Shown: positions 33,565-44,339 of the stretch, piece after piece
Numbering within the stretch: the stretch's first letter is position 1
How the letters are laid out: each line of letters starts with the position of its first letter
Source: Pogostemon cablin
Lineage: Eukaryota; Streptophyta; Magnoliopsida; Lamiales; Lamiaceae
Direction of reading: 5' to 3'
Assembly: GCA_023678885.1 (NCBI GenBank)
Contig: CM043013.1
Coordinates: 19,314,791 to 19,378,790, forward strand
DNA: 64,000 nucleotides
Made by a program: the position numbers and the translations under genes
The notes under the pieces: model-generated
Told to the model about the DNA's origin: nothing
Databases searched by the model: none
Seen by the model: only the letters and a program-made list of their open reading frames with translations

Positions 33565-34961
33565 TTATGCATAGTAGCGTTTCAGGAATTTGCTATTTAT
33601 GGGGCCAATTCCCACTCCATCTTCAGATATCAACTTGTATGCACCATTTGTATACACTTCTTTCACAATATATGGGCCATCCCACTTGGGCAAGAATTTA
33701 TTTCCAACTCGGTGAGTGATGACAATAGGCATTCTCACAGCAAGGACTAAGCTTCCGACTTGAAAAGAACGTATCTTCACTTTCTTGTTAAACGTTCTGG
33801 AGAGGCGAGCTTGATAGCACTCAAGTCTCTGTTGTGCTTCCAATCTCTTTTCATCAAGTGCCTCTAATTATTCGAGATGCAGTCGTGCGTTCTCTTCTTC
33901 AGTCAAACCTTCTTGTATGGTTATTCTCAAAGATGGGAATTGCTTTTCAAGGGGCACCACAGCTTCAACCCCATATACAAGAGAATACAGAGTAGCTTGA
34001 GTAGGCATTTTGTAAGTGGTTCGGTATGCCCATAAAGCTTCATAAATCCTTTCATGCCAGTCTCGCTTTGACTTTGAAACTACCTTCTTCAACAGATTAC
34101 ATAGTGTCTTGTTGAAGGCTTCCACGAGCCCATTAGCTGCTGCATTGTACATAGAAGATTTTCTTTGCTTGAAGTCAAACTTCTCACAAAGTTTGTCAAT
34201 CAAAGAGTTGCTGAATGGCCTTCCATTATCAGTTATGATGTATCGAGGCACTCCATACCTGTATATGATGTTGATGCAGATGCAATCAACAACATTTTCT
34301 TTTTTTACTTCTCTCAAGGGTACAACTTCAGCCCACTTGGAAAAGTAATCAGTGGCAGCCAGAATATAAAGATGGCCTCCAGAAGACTTCGTTAATGGCC
34401 CCACCACATCTAAGCTCCATGCGTCAAATGGCCACGAAGATACTATTGGATGTAATAGTTCAGGAGGTTGATGAATGAGATTTGCATGAAACTGACATGG
34501 CTGACATCTTTGTGCATAGTCTATGCAATCTTTCACCATAGAAGGCCAATAATATCCTATCCTCTTTTTCTGAAATGTAGCTTGAGTCCAGACTGATGGG
34601 CACCACATACTCTAGAATGAGCTTCCTCCATAGCCCGAAGAGCTTCTTCATCACTTAAGCATCTCAAGAGAATACCATCAAATGATCTTCTATAGAGTGT
34701 ATCTTTATAATCGAAGAATCGCGGTGCTCTACGTCGGACATCAACCCCTAGATGTGGATCATTGAGAAGCTTATCATATTTCATATAATCAACGAACTGT
34801 TGTCGCCAATCTTCCTTCTCAATATTGAACACCTCTATGGCACAATACTCAACTTCTTCATCATCTTCCTTTTCGAGGAAGGGAGGCACCACCCAACTTT
34901 TGCAGATTGGTATTTGAAAATATGCTTCGGGCATTGCTATGGTTGATGCTAGCTTTGCCAA
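33565..34961 (-). pseudogene. Tat integrase
   Basis: Integrase joins the new DNA copy to the chromosome. The HHCC zinc finger is at about 34500-34640 (EEAHSRVCGAHQSG, then CQPCQFH), split by a frame change near 34560-34600. The catalytic core shows the three acidic residues in order: SLDVVGPL, ITDNGRPFSN and NGLVEAFNKTL. The C-terminal module has KWDGPYIVKEVYTNGAYKL (near 33640) and no chromodomain is visible, as expected for Tat. A break near 33845-33868 separates the last segment. Confidence 0.9.
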
Positions 34962-35135
34962 AGCATCGACTTGCTTGTTCTTGCTCCTTGGTAAATGTTC
35001 AATCTATACATCTCCAAGCCAATTCATAAGCCTTTGAGCATAGTTATAGTATGGGATTAGCTCGGGCTTCTTAACCTCATATAAGCCAAGCAACTGGTTG
35101 ATTATCAACAATGAATCTCCATATACCTTAAGGTG

Positions 35136-35372
35136 TTATTGCCTAACATCTACTGCCATCTCCAGACCAAGTATAAGAGCTTGATATTCAGCTACATTGT
35201 TAGAACAATTCTCATTTAGACTGAATGAATATGGCAAAACTCCTCCGTCTGAGGTCACAAATACTACTCCGGCACCGGCTCCTTCTCTATGAGCAACTCC
35301 ATTGAAATACACCTTCCAAGGAGGACTGATTTCAATAGCCAATATATCTTCATCAAGGAAATCATCAGACAA
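35136..35372 (-). pseudogene. Second, archaeal-type RNase H domain of Tat
   Basis: The block GAGAGVVFVTSDGG...CSNNVAEYQALILGLEMA is the extra RNase H found between RNase H and integrase only in the Tat group. The family's first catalytic Asp (YFDG) is Asn here (KVYFNGVA), which would inactivate it; the Glu in NNVAEYQA is kept. One G-to-A change on the coding strand explains the replacement. Confidence 0.88.
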
Positions 35373-35572
35373 CTGTCATTCGGCGGGTATAGGATGATCA
35401 GCTAAGAAATCTGCCAATTTCATTGCCTTTTGAGGGACGTAGATTATTTCAAATTTTTATAGTTGGAGATACCATCTTGCAAGCCTATTAGAGAGCACTG
35501 GCCTTGACATAACAAACTTTAATGAGTTAGCCTTTGATACCAAGTAAACAGTATGAGCTTGAAAGTAGTATC

Positions 35573-36847
35573 TTAATTTCTGAATTTCTGAATTGCAAAG
35601 ATGAGAGCAAGACATATCTTTTCAATTGGTGAGTACTTTAACTCATTTGGGGTCATTGTCCAACTTAGATAGTACAACGCACACTCCTTTCTTTCATCAT
35701 TATTTTGCCCAAGCAGGGCTCCAACTGATCTTTTTTGAGAAGATATGTGGAGAATTAATGGATGTCCGGCTATCGGAGCAGCCAACACTGGCGGCTTCAT
35801 CAAATATGCTTTAATGTTGTTAAAAGCATTAGTGCAAGCTTCATCCTATTCAAATGGGCTGTCTTTCTTCATAAGATGGCTGAATGGTTGGCACTGGCTG
35901 GACAAGTTTGATATGAATCTTCTTAAGTATGCCAACTTACCTTGCAAACTCTTGAGCTCATGTATGTTTCGGGGCACCTGCATCTTCATGATTGCATTAA
36001 TTTTTGCTTTGTCGATTTCAATGCTACGATGTCGGACAATGAATCCAAGGAACTTTCCAGAAGAGACTCCGAATATGCACTTAAGTGGGTTCATCTTGAG
36101 TTGGAATTTTCTAAGACGCTCAAATATTTGTCTTAAATCTTGGAGATGGTCATTTTTCTTCTTTGATTTCACTACGATGTCATCAACATAACATTCGACA
36201 TTCTTATGGAGCATGTCATCAAATATCTTTTGCATGGCTTGTTGGTAAGTAGCGCCAGCATTTCTCAAGCCGAACGACATAACATTGTAGCAAAATATTC
36301 CTTTTAGAGTGCGGAAGGCTATTTTCTCTTGGTCTTCTGGAGCAAGACTAATTTGATTATAGCCGGATGAGCCATCCATAAATGAAAGAACTTCATGACC
36401 AGTTGTTGCATCAATCATAAGTTCAGTAATTGGAAGTGGAAAATCATCTTTTGGGCATGCCAAGTTCAAATCCCGGAAGTCAACACACACTCTAAGTTGC
36501 CCATTTGTCTTTCTTACTGGCACAATGTTAGAGAGTCAAGTGGGATACTTAACTTCTCGTATCTTCCCCATCTCAAGGAGCTTATTTACCTCAGCTTCAA
36601 TCAGTGGAACCAACTCTGGTCTAAATCGACGTTGCATCTGCTTAACTGGCTTGGCTCCTCCCTTTACTGCCAAATGATGAACTGTCACTTTTGGATCTAA
36701 TCCGGGCATCTCCTTGAATGACCATGCGAACACATCTCTAAACTCTTGAAGAAGCTCAATGTAAGCTTTTTCTTCATCAGCTGTCAACAAAGGACTTATA
36801 TAGGTTGGACGTGGATCATTAGCATCACCCAAATTAATCTCCTTCAA
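35573..36847 (-). pseudogene. Tat reverse transcriptase and first RNase H
   Basis: Reverse transcriptase (36847-35846) contains RVCVDFRDLNLACPKDDFPL, SGYNQISLAPEDQEKIAF, the catalytic CYVDDIVVKS and the thumb block LKSLQGKLAYLRRFISNL. A TGA near 36533-36535 falls where relatives have Trp, so TGG to TGA. RNase H (35803-35573) follows with GALLGQNNDERKECALYYLS and YSPIEKICLAL, broken by stops at each end. The polymerase catalytic Asp pair is intact, so this part decayed late or by chance stayed readable. Confidence 0.92.
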
Positions 36848-36973
36848 TTGATCAACAGTAGATTTGACACCCTCTTCAAATTCTGGAGGAGCATCACTAG
36901 CATCTTCCTCTTCAGTTGAGATCTCTTCTCGTATAGTGACATGATTTACCGTGGCAACTCCCTCTAGGAATTC

Positions 36974-37516
36974 TTACCTTTGAAAATGTGAATTAGACCC
37001 AACTTGTTCATTCTCTCCCACTTTAACAATGCTCTCTACTATATAACCATCTCTCCTCATTTCGACAATCTTGCTACGTAGATTTCTTTCTGCACTGTGC
37101 AGGTTTGTTTGCATGATAATGGAATGGACAACATCTGATGAGCCTACACTTTCATGATCATCTTCTTCACTTCGAGTGAAGATTACTGTTCGCTTCTTAG
37201 CTTTCAACATTGTATCACATGATATAGTCAGAAAATATCATCTTTTCATGCGAGATGGGATCCGACTATGTATCTTTGGGAACCTGGTAGTCTCGGATCT
37301 TTGGCGATTTTCAATTCCAGCTGGTCTGAGTCTTTCGAAGACTGAGATTCTTTTTGTCTTTCTATCCTCCTCATAAGATTCTTCTTCTTTAGAAAGAACT
37401 TCATCTTCAGTGATGTAGTTCGTGTTTGCCCTTTTGATCGCAATGCGAATAGGTTTTTGTAGAACGTATCCCAAACTTATTCTAGTATGCTTGGAAGTGC
37501 GACTATTACTTTTCAA
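36974..37516 (-). pseudogene. Linker between Tat protease and reverse transcriptase
   Basis: Two frames (37516-37238 and 37210-36974) resemble the variable, charged linker seen between protease and reverse transcriptase in relatives (for example ISVFERLRPAG). No catalytic motif is present. Stops interrupt it. Confidence 0.6.
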
Positions 37517-37522
37517 TGTCTC

Positions 37523-38752
37523 TTAAGTGGTATTAAATCCACTAGGAATCTTATAAGACGGTTCATTCATCAAAGCTTTTTCTTGAAGGTCATATCCAGC
37601 TTTCATAAGAAGTTTGTAAGCTTGAGGGCTATATAATTTGGAAACTGCAGCCTCAAGTACATCTCCATGCTCAGTTTTATCCCCTTGAACTGGACGAGTG
37701 AACCCTTTGAGTGGAGGAGGAGAAGGCTTCTCAGTGTCAACCTTAGTCAGGGGTAGTGTCAACTCTTCTACTATCTCAAAAAACTGCTTGCTTTCACCAG
37801 ACCGTGTAGAAAAAACATTATCCTTACTTTCTTTTTCTAGCTTTTCATTATTTTTCTCTTGCAATGAACTTTCTTCTTGCTTGACAGCCTTGCTACTTTT
37901 CAGAAAATATCTAGCATCTGCAAAATATGACTCTGCTTCTGTGAATGGCCTTTCATCACCAAGTACCTTTTTTATGTTACCTCCATCGCAGTATTTGAAG
38001 CATTGATGTAGCGTAGAAGAAATCACTCCATTTTCATACAACCATGGGCGCCCCAAGAGCATATTATATGATGTTTTAGCATCAATGACATGAAATAGAA
38101 CTGTTGAGACCATCTCATCTATCATTAAGTCCAAGACTATTGTACTAAGTGTTCTCTGACCTTCTTGATTGAACCCATGAATCGTCAACCGGCTACTGCC
38201 GAGTTCATTGGTTGAAATCCCTAACTTCTTCAACGTCATTAGAGGTAAGATATTGACCGCTGAACCTCCATTAATCAATATTCGATTCACCCTTTTCTCT
38301 TGAGTGCAACCAGCTACAAACAAGGATCGGTTGTGAGATTGTGAACTGAGCAGTAAGTCTTCCTTTGTGAAGGTAATCTTCATAGCATGAGCCTTGCTTT
38401 CAACTCCAGGCACAACAACTTCGCTTGCCATATGACATGAATAATTATTTCCACCATCTGCAGAAGTAGAGTTTGTAGTTGCATCTTCATCTAGAAAGAT
38501 CTTCCCTTGCTCAACTAATTGCATAACTTTGTCTTTAAAGATAAAGCAATCTTTGATAGAATGACCCACAAGTCTATGATACTTGCAGTATTTTGGATTG
38601 TCCGTTTGTCCCATTTCTTTTGGTAGCTTCATTTTAGGAAGCTCAATAAGTTTATCTTTAAACAGATCGTCTAATATGCATGGGACATCCAAATCAAGAA
38701 ATGGATACTTTCTTTCTTGCATCTCTTTTGAGGTCAATCTTCTTTGTCCCAT
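37523..38752 (-). pseudogene. Tat gag C-terminus and aspartic protease
   Basis: A 409-codon open frame. Its first part has a zinc-knuckle-like block (YCKYHRLVGHSIKDCFIF). The protease follows with ILINGGSAVNILPLMTLKKLG at about 38240-38300, then a flap-like region and LLGRPWLYENG. The family active site is DGGSA; here the Asp is Asn, again one G-to-A change. Without it the protease cannot cut the polyprotein. Confidence 0.88.
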
Positions 38753-40059
38753 TTCTTGAGAATCATTCTTTACTTTATCATCTTTTTCGTTCTCATTCTT
38801 TCAAAACCTGACGGTTGATGCATTTTTTGCCATGAATTCCTTTTCAGAAGATTTGTTGTAGGGTTTGTTCCCTTTCCTGGTCTATTGCTTTTTTTTATAC
38901 TTGTAGGATCCAGGAATCAGTGGCTCTACAACTCCATTTATCCCCATACTTAGCTCCATGTCGTGAGCTCTTGTGGCCAAGTCTTCAAAGGTTTTAGGTT
39001 TAATCCCTTGAAGTATGTAACGAATGCTCCACTGCATTCCTTGTGTGCACATCTCGATGGCAGAGACTTCAGATAGTCAATCTTTACAATTTAAGCTCAA
39101 ATTTCTCCATCGATTGATGTACTCAATTACTGGCTCTTTTTTTAATTGATGAGTGTTAGTCAATTCTATCATACTAACTGTTCTCCTAGTGCTATAAAAA
39201 CAGTTAAGGAATTGATATTCCATCTGATCCTAACTGTCTATAGAATCGGCCTCTAAGTTGGTGTACCATTCAAAAGCATTTTCTTTTAGTGAACGAACGA
39301 ATTGTCTTACCATATGATCTCCGTCAGTGCCAGCATCATTGCACGTTTCAATGAAATGTGCTATATGTTGTCTTGGATTACCTTTGCCATCAAACTGTTG
39401 GAACTTGGGGGGTTGATAGTTTGGCGGCATCTTCAAGTTGTCAATCCTTCTAGTAAAAGGCTTAGCATACATGAATGAAGGTTTGGAGCTCTCTTCAAAT
39501 TGGTCCTTCATTGTCCCAAGTATAATGCTTTTTAACTGGCTGATAGGAACCATTCTATCATGGGAAATGTTCAATTCTTCTTCAATCACCCTTTTCCTGA
39601 CGACTGACGTTTCGCGGAGTCATTTACTTCGTTTTCAGCATCTTCATCTTGCTTTTTGTTTGCCTGGCTTGTTTTGGCACCAGCCATTTTCTCCATTAAT
39701 TTGAAGATCAAAGTACTTTGTTCTTGATTCTGTTTGGCAAGTGCAACAATGGATTCAGTTAAGCTTGCCAATTACTCTTCGACAGATGACGTGTTTGTTA
39801 CCATAGCTAAGGCTACGGATGAATCAGATGATGAACTTTCTTCAAGTAGAGGAGTTGAGCTAGCAGAGTCGCTTTCCTCATCTTTATCATCATATGGTAT
39901 TACTCTAGAGGTAACTCCAACTAAAGAATTTATCTCTGAAGAGACTTCAGATCGTGCCATCTTCGACATGCTTCTGATTGTAACATTAACATCTTCAACT
40001 TGTAATTCTAACGACTTGAAGACAGAAGCTGGCTTGGTGACTCTGAGTGGAGTCATCAT
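38753..40059 (-). pseudogene. Tat gag N-terminal and central part
   Basis: The first segment (40059-39772) is Ser/Glu-rich. It ends at a TAA that replaces a probable CAA and continues in the same frame with SLTESIVALAKQNQEQ. The core (39589-39230) contains YQPPKFQQFDGKGNPRQHIA and VRQFVRSLKENAFEWYTNLE, a typical gypsy gag. Further pieces (RTVSMIELTNTHQLKKEP, NRWRNLSLNCKD) lie between 39230 and 38980 in broken frames. Gag forms the particle for the element RNA. Confidence 0.88.
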
Positions 40060-40100
40060 GCTTTGTGTATGTGAAGAGGAGATGAGAGGTAGAAACTATC

Positions 40101-40120
40101 CCACTGGGCGTGCTAAAATT
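40101..40120 (-). other. Primer-site region of the Tat element
   Basis: Immediately inside the 5' LTR the minus strand reads TTAGCACGCCCAGTGGGATA. The GCACGCCCAGTGGGA text resembles the conserved start of the internal region in plant Tat elements; I do not assign a tRNA. Confidence 0.5.
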
Positions 40121-41135
40121 TGTAACAAAAAATTTTTATTTATTAAATAATAAACACAAAAGAAATTACAATGATAATCCGAGATGGATTAAACTTGAGA
40201 ATTGAGTGAACAGCTTCTATTCATCCTCTGATTCCTCTCTTGAGTTGATTTTCTTGACCTTATCAACTTTTGGAGCCGGATCTTCAGATGAAGCTTGTCC
40301 GAGCTTGGGTTTAAGGTTTGAAAATGTTTATCCAGAGGCGTCAAGCCTTTGTTTGGATCAAACGTTTGACTTGAATATTTGTCGTGAAGTATGCCGCTCA
40401 ATTTGGTATAACGTTGACTTCATGGAGACTGCTGGATGAATTTGATGAAGAACACCGGATCGAAGAGGCTTAGCACCTTGGTCTTTGATCGGATGTGGTT
40501 CTTGACTTGAATATATCTTAAACTTGACTTGAAGATCTTGAGCTTGGGCTTGGATCTTGATCTTGCTCTTCACTTGAATCTTCGCTTGATCTTGATCTTC
40601 AGAATTCTTCACTTGACTTGATCGAACTTGGATCTTCGCTTGATCTTCAGAATTCTACAGGTCTTCAGGATTTTTAAAGGTATCTGGAATGAGGACTGAA
40701 GGTCCCTATTTATAGTTGGAGAAAATAACCACCCGAGAGATATTTTATCCTTTAAAAGATATGTTGGACTTTTCTCCTTTAATTAAGCCTGTTGGACTGG
40801 ATACGGGCCTATTTAATTTAATTAGACCTGCTGAATTTGATACGGGCCTATTTAATTTAATTAGGTCTGCTGAATTTGATTTGGGCCTATTTAATTTGGA
40901 TCAGGCCCACATGACTTGGATTGAGCCCATTTAATTTGAATTGAGCCCATTTGACTTGAATTGAGCCCATTTGACTTGAATTTAGGCTCAATTAACTATA
41001 TTAATTATCAATTATTTATTTATTTATTTTAAGAATTAATTTATTTAAATTCCTTAATAAATAAATATTTAATCAATATTTAATATATTTTTCTTTGCAT
41101 TTATTTTATTAGGCAATAAAACTTAATTGCCTACA
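40121..41135 (-). repeat. 5' LTR of the Tat element (1,015 bp)
   Basis: It is the full-length partner of 561-1526 and starts TGTAGGCAATTAAG on the minus strand. The TATA motif is at 40707-40714. The extra length lies in the tandem repeats between about 40790 and 40990. Confidence 0.93.
40707..40714 (-). promoter_or_regulatory. TATA box of the Tat 5' LTR
   Basis: TATAAATA on the minus strand, conserved in both LTRs. Confidence 0.6.
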
Positions 41136-41244
41136 ATACCAACATCATCCTATCAGGGTATTCTTCTCTGATCTTGGAGATCAGCAGGGTACACATTCCA
41201 GAACCAGTTCCACCACTAGAAGAGTATCTAACTTGAAAAGCTAG
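41136..41244 (-). pseudogene. beta-tubulin exon fragment, upstream part
   Basis: On the minus strand this encodes AFQVRYSSSGGTGSGM then CTLLISKIREEYPDRMM. The family form is [20 protein letters not shown], the GTP-binding glycine loop near residue 140. The exon is preceded by a good acceptor (TTTATTCTACAG, 41245-41256), exactly where plant beta-tubulin genes have their first intron, so this derives from genomic DNA rather than an mRNA copy. Cys-His to Arg-Tyr and other changes show it was already a pseudogene. No first exon is visible upstream. Confidence 0.9.
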
Positions 41245-41256
41245 CTGTAGAATAAA

Positions 41257-42034
41257 AAAAATCAGAATCCATACTTTTAATTCGACCATTTAGCTGTAAC
41301 AACAGGCCACTGAAAATCAAATACCGTATCAAATCAAGTACAAGAGCCAACTAAGTACATGCAAGGAAAAAAAAATATTACTAGTTTATTCCACAAACCT
41401 ATAAGGATGAGCCATATAAGAGAGATAAAACTGTAACAGAAGGACAGAGGGAGAGAGAATGATCGATAAGCTTTATAAATGAGGAACATTTTTTTCTCTC
41501 ATCTCTCTCTAGAATTCAAATATGAGATCCCTCCCTCTCTCCACCCCAACCACCCTCCCCTCTCCCTCCCCTCCCTCCGCCGACGAGCCTTCCCATGAGA
41601 GTATCGGTAAGCACCTCTCTCTCCCTCTCATCCTAATCTTGGTTTTTCACCGGAGGATGTCGATGGAGTACTTTCAGATCTGGGTCCCTCTCGTCCTAAT
41701 CTTGGTCTCTTCACTGGAGTTCGCCAATGGAGTTTCAGAACTGGGTTATGATGGTTGTAGAGAAGGGCTGCAGTGGAGTACTGTTGGTGTTGGAAGAGGT
41801 GCAGGTGTGGTGGTTGGATGGAGAGGAGGCTCATTTTCTTGTTGTTTTTCTTTAGATTTGTTATTGTAGTCTGTTTTTGGTGTTTATTTCAGTATTTTTT
41901 CTCATTGTTGTGTGATTGGAGGTTTCATTCATGGGTTTAACTAGCATAGGTTGCGTTGTTCAATAATTTGTATTTGTTAGTCCTGATGTTCCTTTCTCTT
42001 GCTCGACTGTTTGAGCTTTGTTTTTATGGTTTGT
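41257..42034. other. No gene supported; CT-rich patch
   Basis: 41257-41500 could be remains of the tubulin intron. From 41440 to 41650 the plus strand is CT-rich, and a 115-codon frame starting at 41522 has no recognisable domain. Nothing further is supported. Confidence 0.45.
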
Positions 42035-42110
42035 CTCCTTCATGGAGTGTTGGGTCCTCTATACGAGGTGTAAAAGTCTCCTTTACGGAGTTGTAATCTC
42101 CCTCGTGGAG
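42035..42110. repeat. Four 13-nt mini-hairpins at about 21-bp spacing
   Basis: CTCCTTCATGGAG, CCTCTATACGAGG, CTCCTTTACGGAG and CTCCCTCGTGGAG each have a perfect 4-bp stem and 5-nt loop and start at 42035, 42056, 42078 and 42098. The segment ends near 42205 in GATAAAAAAAGG, like the 3' tail of a LINE or other poly(A) retroelement, so this may be the end of such an element (low confidence). Confidence 0.7.
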
Positions 42111-42205
42111 GGACTGGTCTCTCGGTTATTTACCCTAGAGTCCGACGTTAGTTTATTGAGCTAGTATATAAATGAAATCTATCGTTTTTGATAAAAAAAG
42201 GAATC

Positions 42206-42690
42206 CACAAGTCCCTATGAATGGTTATCAAATAGAGAAAATTCTAATTTTAACTAAAATTGCAATTTTAATTTTTTCTTTTAAATTAGTTTTGGCCTAA
42301 AATAATTTGTACTTATATTTATTAAAATTAAAATTAAATAACAAATAAACATGAATTTTCCTATTATTAAATAAAATTATATACAAGTCGCTACTCCGTA
42401 TTATTTCTTTAATCGACTTTCATTAGATTGGATTGAGTATTAAATATGAATTTTGTTATTAAAAAGTATTTAAATCAACAAATTTATTCTGCATATAATA
42501 TTGATAAAATACACCCACTTTTTTATTTCAATTATAAACTTTGCTTTAAAATATATTACATACTTAGAATTACTACATATTTACATATTTATGTATTTAG
42601 AATTAGGTTTTAGAGTTCTAAAAAAAAGATTAGAGTTCTCCTTCAAAATTTTTATCATAAAATAAGTTAATTATCATATGTTTTACTTAT
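42206..42690. other. AT-rich DNA, nothing recognised
   Basis: Low-complexity AT-rich sequence without coding or element signals that I can support. Confidence 0.6.
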
Positions 42691-42691
42691 A

Positions 42692-42692
42692 C

Positions 42693-42763
<71 letters not shown>

Positions 42764-42764
42764 G
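42692..42764. repeat. (AAT)n microsatellite
   Basis: About 24 uninterrupted AAT units; likely length-polymorphic. Confidence 0.97.
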
Positions 42765-42917
42765 GGCCACTTACTATTGGATACATAAAATAATGCATAA
42801 TTTCTATAAACTACATGACTCAAAGCACTAATACTCATAACTACACAATTATGATTGTGATACCATAAATACCCCTATGTGCTTGCATAATTTGTTTGCA
42901 CAAATTTATATTTGTAC

Positions 42918-43123
42918 ATTTTAAGTTCCGGTGGTAGTCCGGCAAAGGTCCGGCGACCGGCCGCCGGAGGTCCGGTAGTGGGTGGGTGGGTGAGTTTGCA
43001 CAAATTTATTTTTGCACAAATTTATTTTTGCACATTTTATTTTCACATTTTAAGTTTCGGTGATGGTCCGGCAGAGGTCCGGCGATCAGCCGCAGGTGGA
43101 CTGGTAGTGGGTGGATGGGTGAG
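42918..43123. repeat. 120-bp direct duplication with GC-rich core
   Basis: Two copies, at 42918-43000 and 43038-43123, each start TTTTAAGTT(C/T)CGGTG, contain GGTCCGGCGA and end GTGGGTGNGTGAG. GC-rich GGTCCGGCGGC-like text also occurs inside the MITE at 45130-45599. Confidence 0.75.
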
Positions 43124-43134
43124 GGATAGGATTT

Positions 43135-43290
43135 GCAAAATTTGTTTTTGTACATTTTGCATTGCAAATTTTTGTTTGCACATTTTATGTTTGCACATTT
43201 TATTTTTGCACATTTTGTTTTGCACAATTTTTTTCACATTTTGTTTTGCTTATTTTTTGTACAATATCTTTGCACTATTTTTTCACATTT
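43135..43290. repeat. TTTGCACATTTT short tandem repeat
   Basis: An imperfect 17 to 20-bp repeat. Overlapping open frames on both strands reflect only this repeat. Confidence 0.75.
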
Positions 43291-43367
43291 ATTCTTTATA
43301 ATTTTTTTGCTACTCAATATCAAGCATTGTTCAACACCAGTAGATGGTATATGTCAGATTAGTTAAG

Positions 43368-43935
43368 TCAATTATCACACTTGTGTAGACAATGCCTTCC
43401 AAACTGATGTCTTTCCAGCCAAATGTGTGAATATTGGATTGGGGTTGTGATGATGGAGAACCAATCCATGCCATCAGGATCAGCAATCTTTGACACCACA
43501 CAGAACCGTGGAACTATGAACAGATTACCAGCCTCAAGTTTTGTTTCTAGCACTCATTACCCATCTACTCCGACTACTTGAACTCAACCGCTTCCCCTTA
43601 CAATGTAAGTCACCTGCAGAGCCGGTCGCAAGAGAACACCTTGGAGAGCACATAGCATTCCCATTCAACCTAACAAGATCAGCACCAAGTCCAACTTCAC
43701 CAACCAATGGAAATTCTTGGTGTTCAGAACCACCACCTTTCCACCATTCTTCATATCTACATCAAGTGGAGCTTCCTCACAGTTCAATGCCATCCCGTTG
43801 TAGTACTCCTTCTTGGGATCCTGCATCTTTAAGCTTGGGTCGAGCTTCATGATTTCATTGTCTTTTTGGCTTCTAACTAGGGATTTCACAACGCTCTTTT
43901 CCAAGTCCCATGCTCTGCCTACAAACTCAGTTGAG
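43368..43935 (-). pseudogene. Cupin (11S-globulin-like) pseudogene fragment
   Basis: The minus strand starts with STEFVGRAWDLEKSVVKSLV and continues KLDPSLKMQDPKKEYYNGMA, ALNCEEAPLDVDMKNGG and KVVVLNTKNF. A frameshift gives GEVGLGADLVRLNGNAMCSP, and another gives LQVTYIVRGSG. It ends with GNLFIVPRFCVVSKIADPDG and WFSIITTP. This matches the C-terminal half of plant cupin proteins related to glutelin/11S globulins (Arabidopsis At1g07750-like, about 355 residues). At least three frameshifts or stops are present, and the N-terminal cupin half and the C-terminal tail are missing. Confidence 0.87.
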
Positions 43936-44339
43936 CAACAAGATGAGTCAAGGCAAAAGATGCACCATAGAAATAATAAAAGAGAACACAGAATGCATCA
44001 TCAAACTATGCAGGAGGAACGACATATTTAGAACAATAACATACTCAAACAAGTTCGGGTCTCCCATGGATTAAGAAAATCAAACTCAATAAAAGAGTGA
44101 AAATATAACATCAAGGTACTTGCTGTGAGCAGGAGACCCTGAACATAAGCAACATACACCATTAAAGAAGAGCAAACTGAAGCAGAATACCTCTTAAAAG
44201 ATCAAAATATGAAGCTGTCATTACAAGTTCATAGGACACATTCTGGAGGAAGTATGAGCAACAAAGGCCTGTTCATAACTAACTGTCATATGGCAGTACC
44301 AACCTTATAGGAATAGGGTAGACATCTGAATTAATGGCG
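43936..44339. other. No gene supported
   Basis: Moderately AT-rich sequence upstream of the cupin fragment. It could be intron sequence of that gene; no exon was recognised. Confidence 0.45.

Larger units (their letters stand above)
561..41135 (-). mobile_element. Tat-lineage Ty3/gypsy LTR retrotransposon, interrupted by a MULE
   Basis: Two related LTRs, both TG...CA, bound the element, and the 5-bp TSD ATACC is present at 556-560 and 41136-41140. The coding order on the minus strand is gag, protease, reverse transcriptase, RNase H, a second archaeal-type RNase H and integrase. The extra RNase H between the first RNase H and integrase is diagnostic of the Tat group. Removing the nested 29-kb MULE leaves about 11.6 kb, a normal size for Tat elements. 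It inserted into a beta-tubulin exon. Stops, frameshifts and catalytic-site changes make it non-autonomous now. Confidence 0.93.

Noticed and set aside
41522..41869. 115-codon frame after the tubulin fragment, considered as tubulin exon 1 or a new gene
   Set aside because: It is on the opposite strand to tubulin, shows no tubulin motif, and its start is simple CT-rich sequence.
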